A DNA stretch of 53,176 nt from Streptomyces sp. MH60 (GTDB taxonomy: Bacteria > Actinomycetota > Actinomycetes > Streptomycetales > Streptomycetaceae), in contig NZ_MULI01000049.1 in assembly GCF_002939385.1 (NCBI RefSeq), positions 1 to 53,176 on the forward strand, given 5' to 3'. How positions within the stretch are numbered: the stretch's first letter is position 1; each line of letters begins with the position of its first letter. Positions 24,744 through 33,139 of the stretch are shown here, in pieces. The notes below the pieces were generated by a model that saw only the letters and a list, made by a program, of their open reading frames with translations, made no database searches and was not told the origin of the DNA. The position numbers were made by a program, and so were the translations under genes.

Positions 24744-26183
24744 TCAGCCGACCATGACCAGCCGGGTGACCGGGTCGCCGCCGGCGCCCACCTTCACCCG
24801 GTACAGGCCGGGGTCGTCGAGCAGCACACGGGCGCTGAGCAGCGCGTCCTCCCCTGGTACGGGTGTCAGCAGCGGCTTGCGGACCGGGTTCTGAAGCGCC
24901 TCGGCACCGGCGTCCTCCACCAGGCAGCTGACCCGGTCCGGGTCCTGTTCGGTGCGTGCCACGACCTCGAAGGCGGTGCCGGCCGGGACCCGGTCGGGGG
25001 TGTCGAGCCCGACGTCGGCGCCGCCGAGGCGTGCGCCGCGCCGGTTTCCGGTGAGCAGGCCGCGGGCGAAGTCGAGAACCGAGCCGGTGACCGCGAGGGC
25101 GGCATGCTGCTGGGCGACGGAGTAGGTCTCCACGTCGCGGTGGGTGGTGGAGTAGCGAAAGACGGTACCGTCGCCGCCGTGGTCGTACTCGACGAGCCGG
25201 CCGATCGCGTCGCGCAGGAGTTCGCCGTCGTCGTGCCGGTCGTAACCGACGTGCCGGGCCTCGACTACGCCGTCCCGGATGCGCAGCGACTGGGTGGTGT
25301 CCTGGGCGGTGCCTTCCACGATGCGGTGGCCGGGCAGATCGACCCCGTCGAGCCGGGCGTGCAACCGGAAGGCCGCGTCACCCAGTTCGCGGTCGCCGCC
25401 GACGGCCTCCACGTCACCGGGGGTCAGCGCCACCACATCGTCCCCCGTATCCAGGCAGCGGTAGCTGGGCAGCAGTTCATGCACGCCGGGCAGGGTGCGG
25501 GCCAGCCGACTCAGGTTCCTCGCGGGGAGCCCCAGCATGCCGCGGCCGCTGTTGAGGATCTCCATGGCCTTGACGGCGCCGTGGAAGGGCGTTCCCGCGG
25601 TCAGCACGGCACGGACGTCGGTGAGGGCGCCCGGGATCAGCCCCAGCGCCGCGGCCACCAGGCCGCCCATGGAGTGCGCGACGATGACCATCCGGGCGGG
25701 CCGCTGGTCGGGGGCGGCGGCCCGGGCCGCTCGGCAGTCGGGATGGGCGCGCCAGGCGGTGAGATGCTGGTCGATCCTGTCGGCCAGCGCCTTGGCGTTG
25801 TGCTCGACGGGAAGCCGCCAGTCGTAGCCGAACTCGCCGACGGCGGCCGGGTGGACGACGGCCTTGCGAAGGCCCTTGACCAGCGGGCCGTAGGGCTCGA
25901 AGCCGTCGGTCAGCGGCATCCAGGCCGGCGTCCGCAGCAGTCGGCCGGGCACCACCCGGCCGAGTCGGCCCGCACGCTCGTGGTCGGTCAGGACGAGCGC
26001 GTCCATGCCCTTCTCGAGGTCCCAACGGGCGGCGTACTCCGCCACCTTGCGCATGCCCCACAGCATGCGACCCGTGGCGGCCTCGTATAACTCCGTGCCC
26101 ATGATCCCCGGCACGACCAGGACTGCGTCATGCGTGGTCCCCGGCCGGGCAGGACCCCTGTCCCGAACAATCGTCGAATCCAT
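24744..26183 (-). CDS. LCAT-family alpha/beta hydrolase (cytosolic lipase/acyltransferase-like) with C-terminal Ig-like domain
   Basis: The 479-aa protein shows the lecithin:cholesterol acyltransferase/PF02450 pattern. There is an oxyanion-side motif VVPGIMGTELY (about 22-32), FGYDWR (about 117), the nucleophile elbow AHSMGG (Ser at about 170), a late GGDGTVFRYSTTHRD segment, and a candidate catalytic His in AQQHAAL. Residues from about 375 on form a beta-rich, Ig-like domain ending YRVKVGAGGDPVTRLVMVG. There is no signal peptide or transmembrane helix, so it acts inside the cell, probably on phospholipids. As first gene of the operon, 48 nt before the caspase-like gene, it could be a membrane-damaging effector. 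TAACTT (26190-26195, minus strand) lies 6 nt before the ATG, suggesting a leaderless operon mRNA. Confidence 0.8.
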   Translation of the reverse strand: MDSTIVRDRGPARPGTTHDAVLVVPGIMGTELYEAATGRMLWGMRKVAEYAARWDLEKGMDALVLTDHERAGRLGRVVPGRLLRTPAWMPLTDGFEPYGPLVKGLRKAVVHPAAVGEFGYDWRLPVEHNAKALADRIDQHLTAWRAHPDCRAARAAAPDQRPARMVIVAHSMGGLVAAALGLIPGALTDVRAVLTAGTPFHGAVKAMEILNSGRGMLGLPARNLSRLARTLPGVHELLPSYRCLDTGDDVVALTPGDVEAVGGDRELGDAAFRLHARLDGVDLPGHRIVEGTAQDTTQSLRIRDGVVEARHVGYDRHDDGELLRDAIGRLVEYDHGGDGTVFRYSTTHRDVETYSVAQQHAALAVTGSVLDFARGLLTGNRRGARLGGADVGLDTPDRVPAGTAFEVVARTEQDPDRVSCLVEDAGAEALQNPVRKPLLTPVPGEDALLSARVLLDDPGLYRVKVGAGGDPVTRLVMVG

Positions 26184-26189
26184 GGAGCA

Positions 26190-26195
26190 AAGTTA
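26190..26195 (-). promoter_or_regulatory. -10 box TAACTT, candidate promoter of the conflict operon
   Basis: TAACTT on the minus strand sits 6 nt before the LCAT hydrolase ATG, which has no Shine-Dalgarno sequence. The 187-nt divergent gap to the DUF1707 gene is the only plausible site for the operon promoter. Confidence 0.4.
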
Positions 26196-26370
26196 ATGGA
26201 GGAGCACGGGAGACGATACGGGCTTGCTTCCGGACGAATCGTTCCACGCTGCCGGAGCCGGGGCGGCGCGGGACGTCCTTTCATCCGGACCGACTGTGGG
26301 ACCGGTGGCGAACCGTCCTCCGGGTCTCCCTTGACGGGTTCACTCGTCGGCTCGGCAGTACGGTGAACCC

Positions 26371-26913
26371 GTGACCTCCTTACCGGAAGAAGCGCCGTCG
26401 CTGATCGGTGAAGACGACCGCGAGGCAGCCGTGCGACGCCTGCAGGAGGCGTACGCGGAAGGGCTCATCGCACACGAGGTGTTGGACGAGCGCCTTCATC
26501 GGGCGCTCAGCGCCCTGACGCAGAGCGAACTCGCGTCCGCTCTGTCCTCGCTCCCGGAGGGACACCCGGACAGCACGGCCACGATCGCCGCCGCCGGTGG
26601 ACGGATCAAACGGCGTGGCGCGTGGCGGGTGCCTCGTGTCCTCAAGGTCGGGTCAGCATATGGAAGGGTGCGCCTGGACCTGTCCCGGGCGGTCATCGAG
26701 CACCCGGTCGTCGACATCGAGCTGCAACTGGGAACCGGCGGGGCCAGGATCACGGTGCCTCGTGACGCGACAGTCGACGTCGAAGGGTTGAGCACGGGCT
26801 GGAAGGACCTGCGCTACAGGGTCCCGCGGCGTTCCCGGCCCGGCGGGCCGACGATTCGAATCTCCGGGGTCATGGGATACGGACGCCTGAAGATCCGCCA
26901 CTCCCTGCGTTGA
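26371..26913 (+). CDS. DUF1707 (SHOCT-like) domain protein
   Basis: The 180-aa soluble protein carries the DUF1707 signature (about 10-60): EDDREAAVRRLQEAYAEGLI, then DERLHRALSALTQSEL. A beta-strand-rich C-terminal domain follows (about 95-180; RLDLSRAVIEHPVVDIEL, ITVPRDATVDVEGL), resembling cell-wall-active-antibiotic-response/DUF2154-like repeats. The function is unknown; DUF1707 proteins are frequent in actinobacteria. The GTG start is preceded by TACGGT (26359-26364) at 6 nt, so a leaderless transcript is likely. It is divergent from the conflict operon; nothing indicates that it belongs to it. Confidence 0.8.
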   Translation: MTSLPEEAPSLIGEDDREAAVRRLQEAYAEGLIAHEVLDERLHRALSALTQSELASALSSLPEGHPDSTATIAAAGGRIKRRGAWRVPRVLKVGSAYGRVRLDLSRAVIEHPVVDIELQLGTGGARITVPRDATVDVEGLSTGWKDLRYRVPRRSRPGGPTIRISGVMGYGRLKIRHSLR

Positions 26914-27503
26914 GTCCCCATCCGGTGCTTCGACCCCGCCGGCTGCGGGCGCGGCACTGGGCGGGCACCAGGTCTCCCCGTGCCTCGCGAAGAGCCGTGC
27001 CCACGACAGGCCCCGCCACGGCCACCTGCCGAAGCTCGTCATCTGACCAGGTACTCGCCCACGTGCCTCCCGGCAGCACCGACGACGCGGCCCCGCTCGC
27101 CCTGCGGGTGCCGACGCCATGAGACGACGGCGGCGTCCGCCCGCTGCTGACGCTCCGCTACCGATGACCGACCGTCACGCCGCCTTTACGCGCCGGGGAG
27201 TAGGCTGAGGGGACCGAGGGCATCAGGCACGCCGGCGGCGGGCCGGCTCCACCCTCGGAATCCAACGGAGTTCCTCACGCCGGACGGCGCCCCCTTCACT
27301 CCGTGCATGCCCGCCGACTCTCCTCCCACGAGTTCTCGCTGATCGTCGTCCCCGCTCTTCTCAAGAGACGGGCGCGGGCGGGCCGTCAGCCGCCGTGCCC
27401 CGTAGCCCTCTACGCCGCGGCCGGTGCCCGCGTCCGCCGCACCCACCGGACCGCCTCGCCGCCCCGGGTACCAGAAACGCCCACTTCGTCAGAGAGAACT
27501 CAC
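26914..27503. other. 590-nt intergenic stretch, no convincing gene
   Basis: No ORF here has convincing coding character. A short minus-strand ORF (26870-27079) contains TWSDDELRQVAVAG, which slightly recalls the start of DUF2255 proteins and could be a decayed fragment. TAGGCT at 27201-27206 could be a -10 box for the downstream DUF5994 gene, giving a leader of roughly 290 nt. Confidence 0.4.
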
Positions 27504-28007
27504 GTGACCACCGCTCCGGACGCACCGTCCGCCCTCCCCCTGCCCCTCGTCCGCCTGCGCCTCGCGCCACGCGGCGTGCTGCCCCGCCGGAACGACGGAG
27601 TGTGGTGGCCGCACTCCCGCGACCTGCTGACGCAGCTCCCCAAGTTGCTCGCCGCGCTGCCGAGCGCGTGGGGCGACATCGTCGGCGTCACCGTGGACGC
27701 CGCGGCCTGGTCGGCGGCACCGGGGCGCATGTTCGTCGCCAACCAGGTCGTACGCCTGAACAAGGCCCCGGTCTCGCCGCCCGCGCTGGACAGGGTCACC
27801 CTGCTCTCCCCCGGTCTCGGCCGTTGGGACCTGCTGGTGGTGTCGCCGGACGCGACGGAGGAAGCCGCCGCCCTCCTCATGGCCACCGCACTCGAAGGCC
27901 GCGTGCCCGGCGCCGACGGAGAAGTCCGCCCTCCGGTGCCGACGGCGGCAACGGATCCTCGCAGCCATGTGGGACCCACCGGGCCGGGAACCCGTGCCCG
28001 GGGGTAG
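27504..28007 (+). CDS. DUF5994 family protein
   Basis: The 167-aa protein begins VTTAPDAPSALPLPLVRLRL. It has the family's conserved segments VWWPHSRDLLTQLPKLLAAL and the W-D-I-V-G-V-T-V-D-A-A-A-W run, plus GRWDLLVVSPDATEEAAALLM. It is a small soluble actinobacterial protein of unknown role. GTG 27504 was chosen because similarity starts there and an AGAGAG lies about 10 nt upstream; the open frame continues upstream without coding character. The desaturase gene follows 99 nt downstream on the same strand. Confidence 0.75.
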   Translation: MTTAPDAPSALPLPLVRLRLAPRGVLPRRNDGVWWPHSRDLLTQLPKLLAALPSAWGDIVGVTVDAAAWSAAPGRMFVANQVVRLNKAPVSPPALDRVTLLSPGLGRWDLLVVSPDATEEAAALLMATALEGRVPGADGEVRPPVPTAATDPRSHVGPTGPGTRARG

Positions 28008-28106
28008 GCGCCGCCGTAGGGCAGGTTCGGGTACGCGCCCGGTCCCCGCAGCTGCCTTGCTCGCCGCTCCGAGTCATCCGCCCGCCTCTCAGGGAGCTTC
28101 CCCCTC

Positions 28107-29147
28107 ATGACCATGGCCACCACCTCCGCCACGCGTTCCGACGGCCCCGGCAGCGACTTCGCCCGGCTGTCGAAGAGGATCGCGGACGCCGGTCTGATGA
28201 GGCGCCGCCCCGGCTACTACACGTTGCGGATCACCGCCGTGACGGGGCTCTACGCCGCCGGCTGGGCCGCCTTCGCCTTCCTCGGCCCCTCATGGTGGAC
28301 GCTGGCGGTCGCCGCCTTCATGGCCGTCATGTACGGGCAGGTCGCGCTGGTCGCCCACGACATGGCCCACCGGCAGGTGTTCCGCCGCCGCCGGGCCAGT
28401 GAAGTGTCCGGTCGGATCGCCGGCGCGGCGATCGGCATGAGTTACGGCTGGTGGCAGGACAAGCACACGCGTCATCACGCCAACCCCAACACCGAGGACC
28501 TCGACCCCGACATCGGCCCCGACCTGCTCGTCTGGTCGCCGGACCAGGCTCGCGCGGCCACCGGTCTCCCCCGCCTGCTCGGCCGCTGGCAGGCGTTCCT
28601 GTTCTTTCCGCTGCTCACGCTGGAGGGTTTCAACCTGCACGTGGCGAGCGGCAGGGCGGTCGCCAACCGCCGGCTCAAGCGCCGCGCGCTCGACGGCAGC
28701 CTGCTGTTCGCGCACTGCGCGGTCTACCTGACCGCCCTGTTCTGGGTGCTGCCGCCGGGCATGGCGTTCGCCTTCCTCGCCGTCCACCAGTGCCTGTTCG
28801 GCGTCTACCTCGGGTCCGCCTTCGCACCCAACCACAAGGGGATGCCGATCCTGTCGGCCGACGACCGCCCCGACTTCCTCCGCCGCCAGGTGCTCACCTC
28901 ACGCAATGTCAACGGAGGCCGGCTCACCGACCTGGCGCTCGGCGGCCTGAACCACCAGATCGAGCACCACCTCTTCCCGAGCATGCCGAGCCCCAACCTG
29001 CGCAGGGCCCGCGCCATCGTCCGGCGGTACTGCGGGGAACAGGGCGTCGACTACGCGGAGACGGGGCTGGTCGCCTCGTACCGGCTGGCACTCGCCAGCC
29101 TCCACGACGCCGGCGCACCGCTCCGGCGCTCCCGCGCCCGAGCCTAG
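28107..29147 (+). CDS. Membrane fatty-acid (acyl-CoA/acyl-lipid) desaturase
   Basis: The 346-aa protein has the three histidine boxes of the di-iron membrane desaturases: HDMAH (84-88), HTRHH (120-124) and HQIEHH (about 282-287, in NHQIEHHLFPSMPSP). Hydrophobic pairs of helices lie at about 45-80 and 195-235. The enzyme uses O2 and reduced ferredoxin or a similar donor to place a cis double bond in membrane acyl chains, often in response to cold. The regiochemistry cannot be read from sequence. AGGGAG lies about 12 nt before the ATG. It converges on the secreted propeller gene, with an inverted repeat between. Confidence 0.9.
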   Translation: MTMATTSATRSDGPGSDFARLSKRIADAGLMRRRPGYYTLRITAVTGLYAAGWAAFAFLGPSWWTLAVAAFMAVMYGQVALVAHDMAHRQVFRRRRASEVSGRIAGAAIGMSYGWWQDKHTRHHANPNTEDLDPDIGPDLLVWSPDQARAATGLPRLLGRWQAFLFFPLLTLEGFNLHVASGRAVANRRLKRRALDGSLLFAHCAVYLTALFWVLPPGMAFAFLAVHQCLFGVYLGSAFAPNHKGMPILSADDRPDFLRRQVLTSRNVNGGRLTDLALGGLNHQIEHHLFPSMPSPNLRRARAIVRRYCGEQGVDYAETGLVASYRLALASLHDAGAPLRRSRARA

Positions 29148-29190
29148 AAGCCGGAAGCCGCGGACCGGCGTGCCGGTGTGGACGGCCGTC

Positions 29191-29229
29191 GCCGGTACGG
29201 CCCGCCGGGGTCCGGGGCGCCGTACCGGC
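29191..29229. terminator. Inverted repeat between convergent genes
   Basis: Perfect 10-bp arms GCCGGTACGG (29191-29200) and CCGTACCGGC (29220-29229) with a 19-nt GC-rich loop, between the desaturase and the propeller-protein stop codons. A likely bidirectional terminator. Confidence 0.6.
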
Positions 29230-29240
29230 GTCGGGGTGGG

Positions 29241-31211
29241 TTACTTGGTGAAGGTGAAGTACTTCCAGGAGCCGTGCGTCGTGGAGTTGATCGTGTCACC
29301 GGAGGAGCCGTTGACGTACGACGAGCGCATGCGGGCGCGGAGGCCGGACTCGCCGGGTGCCTCCAGGCGTACGGCCGACTTGCCGCCGGTGCCCAGGGCG
29401 AAGTACTCGGTGGCGGAGTCGCGCCAGGCGCCCCGGTAGTAGACCTGGAGCTGGAAGCGCTGCTTGCGGCCCTTGTAGTAGTTCATGGTGGTGGTGAACA
29501 CCGGATCGGTCTTCTTGTGGAAGTAGTAGTACGTCGTGGAGCCGATCCGGCCCGTCTTGTAGTGCTTGGAGACGGCGGTGGAGACCCTGACGTGGGCGTA
29601 CCCCGTGGACTTCACGGTCTTCGCGGCGTAGCGGGCGTCGCCGGTGAAGACCGCGGAGACGGTGGTGTCGCGGGTCAGGGTGACGGTGGCCGACAGGTTG
29701 CCCTTGGAGTTGACCTTGGCCGTCCTGAGCAGCTTCTTCGGCTTGTCGGTGCCGAAGGGGTCCGTGTAGATCGAGACGGTCCGGTTCTTGTACGTCGTGC
29801 CGAGGTGCGCGGTGAAGGTGACCTTCTTGCCGTACGCGTACACCTTGCCGTTGTTGTTCAGGCTCAGCACGGCCGTCCTGCGGGAGACGTCCACCGCGTC
29901 CGAGCCGGCGGCCGGGGCGTGCGTGGCGTCGCCCGCGTAGGAGACCTTGTAGGTGACCTTGCCGCCGGCGGGCGGTGTGTCCGTGAAGGAGAAGCTGCCG
30001 TCCGCCTTCGTCCTGACGGCGGCCAGCGTCCTGCCCTTCGGCGACTCGACGTCCGTACGGGTCACCTTCAGGCCGGTGCCGGCGGCCAGGGGCTTCCTGG
30101 AGGTCAGCTTGCCGGTGACGGTGAGCTTCTTGGCCCGTTCCGACTTGGCCGGGGCCGCCACCTTGAGGGAGGGCAGTTCCTTGGTGGGGTCGGTCAGGGC
30201 GCGCAGGGTGTGGGTGCCGTAGGTGTTCACGGAGACGGCGAAGACCCGGCTCGAGTCCGGCGCCCAGGCGAGGGCCCCGTCCACGAGGGTGTCGGCGCCG
30301 CTGCTGTTGCCGGTGTTGGGGAAGTCGTACTCCCGCACGGGCACCTTGTCACCGGGCCGGTGGACGTGGACGTCGGGGTCGTACCAGGAAAAGCTGCCCC
30401 CCGCGACGCTGCCGTCCGGCGCGACCCGCACCGCGTTCGGGTAGGCGTCGATGGGGTAGCCCGACTGCTCGGTGAGGTCGGCCGTCGAGTAGGAGCCGAG
30501 GCCGTAGCCGTACTCCGGGTCGCCCCACGAGGTGAGGACCTGCTTGCCGTCGGGCGTCAGGTCCAGCTGCTTCACGGCCGTGTCCATGGCGCCCTTGACC
30601 CGCAGCGCGGCCCCGTCCGCCGAGACGTCGTAGACGGCGAGGTCGCCGCCGTTGCCGGCCACCAGGACGCCCGGGACCGCGGGGTCCGACGCCAGGAACA
30701 TCCCGAAGGCGCCGTAGAAGTCGGCGTCGCCGCGCTGGGCGAGGTGCACGACGGGTTCCGGGCCGGAGGTGTCCAACGAGCCGAAGTCCGTCCCGTGGGC
30801 GAACCAGATCCGGCCGTCCACCACCTCCAGGTCGCCGGGAGCCGCGCCCACCGGGTAGCTCGCGGTCCGGGTGTACGTGCTCGTCGCCACCGAGACGATC
30901 CGGTTGCCGCCGGTCACGGCCGCGTACAGCTGCCCGGAGTCGGCGGACAGTGCCAGGCCGGAGACACCGGAGAGGCCGGTCAGTGTCGCCTTCACGGTGC
31001 CGCTGTAGTCGGTGACGACGATCTTGCCGCCGGTCGGGTCGGAGACGTAGACCCGCTGGTGGGCTCCGTCCACGACCAGGTCGCCGACCGACTTCACCGG
31101 AAGGCCCTTCGCCGAGTCGGCCGATGCCGGGCCCGCCACGCCCCCCACCAGGACGGCGGAACTGAGGACGACCGCGAGTGCCGTCGCGGTCGCGATGCTG
31201 CGCGTGCGCAC
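29241..31211 (-). CDS. Secreted YncE-like beta-propeller protein with Ig-like repeats
   Basis: The 656-aa protein (GTG 31211) has a signal peptide VRTRSIATATALAVVLSSAV ending at about GPASADS. A propeller region (about 40-350) follows, with strands such as VYVSDPTGGKIVVTDYSGTV, GLALSADSGQLYAAVTGGN and VAGNGGDLAVYDVSADG. Then come Ig-like/bacterial-invasin-type beta modules (about 350-560; KLTVTGKLTSRKPL, KVTYKVSYAGDATH, KVTFTAHLGTTYKNRTV) and a beta-rich C-terminal domain ending in W-K-Y-F-T-F-T-K. It is exported, with unknown ligand. GTG 31211 is preferred since it directly precedes the signal peptide and has GGGGG about 11 nt upstream. It is divergent from the RibD-like reductase. Confidence 0.8.
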   Translation of the reverse strand: MRTRSIATATALAVVLSSAVLVGGVAGPASADSAKGLPVKSVGDLVVDGAHQRVYVSDPTGGKIVVTDYSGTVKATLTGLSGVSGLALSADSGQLYAAVTGGNRIVSVATSTYTRTASYPVGAAPGDLEVVDGRIWFAHGTDFGSLDTSGPEPVVHLAQRGDADFYGAFGMFLASDPAVPGVLVAGNGGDLAVYDVSADGAALRVKGAMDTAVKQLDLTPDGKQVLTSWGDPEYGYGLGSYSTADLTEQSGYPIDAYPNAVRVAPDGSVAGGSFSWYDPDVHVHRPGDKVPVREYDFPNTGNSSGADTLVDGALAWAPDSSRVFAVSVNTYGTHTLRALTDPTKELPSLKVAAPAKSERAKKLTVTGKLTSRKPLAAGTGLKVTRTDVESPKGRTLAAVRTKADGSFSFTDTPPAGGKVTYKVSYAGDATHAPAAGSDAVDVSRRTAVLSLNNNGKVYAYGKKVTFTAHLGTTYKNRTVSIYTDPFGTDKPKKLLRTAKVNSKGNLSATVTLTRDTTVSAVFTGDARYAAKTVKSTGYAHVRVSTAVSKHYKTGRIGSTTYYYFHKKTDPVFTTTMNYYKGRKQRFQLQVYYRGAWRDSATEYFALGTGGKSAVRLEAPGESGLRARMRSSYVNGSSGDTINSTTHGSWKYFTFTK

Positions 31212-31489
31212 AGTGATGTGAACCCCCACAGAAGAAGCCCGGTTCGCACCGGGCGAGAACGAGAGGCCGCGCGTCCCCCCGCACCCGACGACGGGTGCGC
31301 GAGCGCTGCCGAGGACGCAGCGTATGACATGTGAGGGACAAGTGAAGACGGCGAGGTCCGCGCGCGGGAGCCGCGCGCCGGGCACGCGTCGAAAGAAGTC
31401 GCGCGCCGCTGTCGATCCGGTGGCCTCCCGTTCGACATCTTGACGTAGGACGCATCGCCCGGAACCCACAGGACCTGATGAGGGAACGC

Positions 31490-32137
31490 ATGGATCAGCT
31501 GCTGCGAGTGCAGAACTTCACCGTCTCGAGCGACGGCGTCGCCGCCGGCGAGGACCAGAGTCTGGAGCGGCCCTTCGGCCACGCCGTCGATCCGGCGCGG
31601 CTCATGGCCTGGGCCGGCGCCACGGCGAGCTGGCCCAACCGCACCGAGCCAGGGGGGAGCCGGGGCCTCGACGACTACTTCACCCGGGACTTCAGCCACA
31701 ACATCGGCGCCGAGATCATGGGCCGCAACAAGTTCGGGCCCCAGCGCGGGCCGTGGCAGGACCACGACTGGCGCGGCTGGTGGGGCGACGAGCCGCCGTT
31801 CCACACACCGGTGTTCGTCCTGACCCACCACACGCGTCCGTCGTTCACGCTCTCCGACACCACGTTCCACTTCGTGGACGGCGACCCGGCCGGCGTGCTC
31901 GCGCAGGCGCGGGAGGCCGCGCAGGGCAAGGACGTCCGGCTCGGCGGCGGCGTGTCCACCATCCGGGAGTTCCTCGACGCCGACCTCGTCGACACCCTGC
32001 ACGTGGTCGTCGCGCCGGTCACGATGGGGTCCGGGCTGCGCCTGTGGGACTCGCCCGAGGAGCTGCTGGACCGGTTCCACGGAGAGGCCGTGCCCAGCCC
32101 GAGCGGCGTGACGCACCATCTGTTCTGGCGCAAGTGA
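31490..32137 (+). CDS. RibD C-terminal / dihydrofolate-reductase-like family protein
   Basis: The 215-aa protein begins MDQLLRVQNFTVSSDGVAAG, the typical N-terminus of RibD_C/DHFR-fold reductases. It continues with a V-F-V-L-T-H-H-x-R-P-S strand and DVRLGGGVSTIREFLDADLV, the NADPH-binding GG(G) motif, then HVVVAPVTMGSGLRLW. These enzymes are usually NADPH-dependent reductases; the substrate of this stand-alone form is unknown. The ATG at 31490 has AGGGA 5-6 nt upstream; an in-frame ATG lies 12 nt earlier (31478) with a poorer site. Confidence 0.85.
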   Translation: MDQLLRVQNFTVSSDGVAAGEDQSLERPFGHAVDPARLMAWAGATASWPNRTEPGGSRGLDDYFTRDFSHNIGAEIMGRNKFGPQRGPWQDHDWRGWWGDEPPFHTPVFVLTHHTRPSFTLSDTTFHFVDGDPAGVLAQAREAAQGKDVRLGGGVSTIREFLDADLVDTLHVVVAPVTMGSGLRLWDSPEELLDRFHGEAVPSPSGVTHHLFWRK

Positions 32138-32154
32138 CCACCCGGACCAGCCGT

Positions 32155-32292
32155 TCACGGCCCGGTGCCTCGGGGGGCCTTCACCGGCCAGTGCTTCAGG
32201 GTCCGGCCCGTCGACTTGTCCGCGAACTCCCCCGGGATTGTCCGTGATCCGTAACGGCGGGATCCCGCGGCCCGGTTCTCCCGTCCTGTCAT
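32155..32292 (-). CDS. Possible 45-aa small protein or gene remnant
   Basis: A minus-strand ORF reads MTGRENRAAGSRRYGSRTIP then GEFADKSTGRTLKHWPVKAP and ends RGTGP. The second half has strong GC3 bias and a composition (K, H, W, F) unlike chance frames. GGGGA lies about 5 nt before the ATG. It may be a real small protein or the 3' end of a decayed gene. I do not recognise a family. Confidence 0.3.
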   Translation of the reverse strand: MTGRENRAAGSRRYGSRTIPGEFADKSTGRTLKHWPVKAPRGTGP

Positions 32293-32349
32293 GTGGTCCC
32301 CGACGTGAGCGGGGGCGGCGAGGAACTAGGCGAAGGCGGGGCGGCGGAC

Positions 32350-33126
32350 ATGGCGCGGCACGGTGGTGGACGAGGCTGGTACGGCAAGGTCGTCGGGGCG
32401 GCGCTCGGTGTGACGATGCTCGCCGTCGGCGCCTCGGTGTGGACCGCGCAGGCCGACTCCGTCGGGGGCCCTCCGGCGCCGGGGGCGTCCGCGTCGGCCA
32501 CGCCGGGCGGTGCCGCCGAGCCGGTCGACATCAGCATCGCGCACGCCTCGGACGCCGGGCCGCGCGGCGTGAACATCACCATCGACGACGGTCCCGACCC
32601 GGCGTGGACGCCCCAGGTGCTGGACCTGCTGGACGAGTACGGGGTGAAGGCCACCTTCTGCATGACGGGCGGTCAGGCGCAGGCCCACCCGGACCTCGTG
32701 AAGGACGTCGTCGCCGCCGGGCACCGGCTGTGCGACCACTCGGTGTCGCACGACACCGGCATGGACAAGAAGTCCGAGGCCTACCAGTCCAAGGAGATCC
32801 TGGACGCCGAGCGCATGATCATCGAGGCGTCCGGGGGCGTCCGGCCGATGTACTACCGGGCCCCCGGCGGGGCGTTCACCCCCTACAGCCGCAAGCTCGC
32901 CGCCTCCCACGGCATGCGTCCGCTGGGCTGGAACGTGGACACCAAGGACTTCGAGCGGCCCGGCACGGACGCCATCGTCGCCACCGTCCAGCGGGAGCTG
33001 TCCAACGGCCCGACCATCCTCTTCCACGACGCCGGGGGCGACCGCACCCAGACCGTCGAGGCCCTGCGGCAGGTCCTGCCCTGGCTGAAGGAGCAGGGCC
33101 ACACCTTCGGGTTCCCGGTGCGCTGA
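32350..33126 (+). CDS. Polysaccharide deacetylase (NodB domain, CE4), membrane-anchored or secreted
   Basis: The 258-aa protein has a basic start and one hydrophobic segment (KVVGAALGVTMLAVGASVW, an uncleaved anchor or signal), then a Pro/Ala/Ser linker. The NodB domain shows motif 1 ITIDDGPD (TxDDGP, catalytic base and metal Asp), motif 2 HSVSHD (the HxxxH metal ligands), motif 3 YYRAPGG, motif 4 GWNVDTKDF and motif 5 ILFHDAGGDR. CE4 enzymes remove acetyl groups from cell-wall or extracellular polysaccharides (peptidoglycan, chitin, xylan). ATG 32350 is chosen because it starts directly at the anchor, after GGCGGGG; an in-frame ATG at 32293 is possible. It is convergent with the FAD oxidoreductase, 13 nt apart. 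Confidence 0.88.
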   Translation: MARHGGGRGWYGKVVGAALGVTMLAVGASVWTAQADSVGGPPAPGASASATPGGAAEPVDISIAHASDAGPRGVNITIDDGPDPAWTPQVLDLLDEYGVKATFCMTGGQAQAHPDLVKDVVAAGHRLCDHSVSHDTGMDKKSEAYQSKEILDAERMIIEASGGVRPMYYRAPGGAFTPYSRKLAASHGMRPLGWNVDTKDFERPGTDAIVATVQRELSNGPTILFHDAGGDRTQTVEALRQVLPWLKEQGHTFGFPVR

Positions 33127-33139
33127 GCGTGGCGGGGGC

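Noticed and set aside
11110..26183. DISARM system (helicase plus PLD protein)
   Set aside because: No DUF1998 protein and no DNA methyltransferase are present, and the helicase is SF1 UPF1-like rather than the DISARM type.
10385..26300. Complete integrative element or prophage
   Set aside because: No integrase, replication or conjugation genes and no second copy of the tRNA 3' end were found.
26870..27079. Minus-strand 69-aa ORF with TWSDDELRQVAVAG
   Set aside because: Only a short resemblance to DUF2255; the rest has no domain pattern. At most a decayed fragment.
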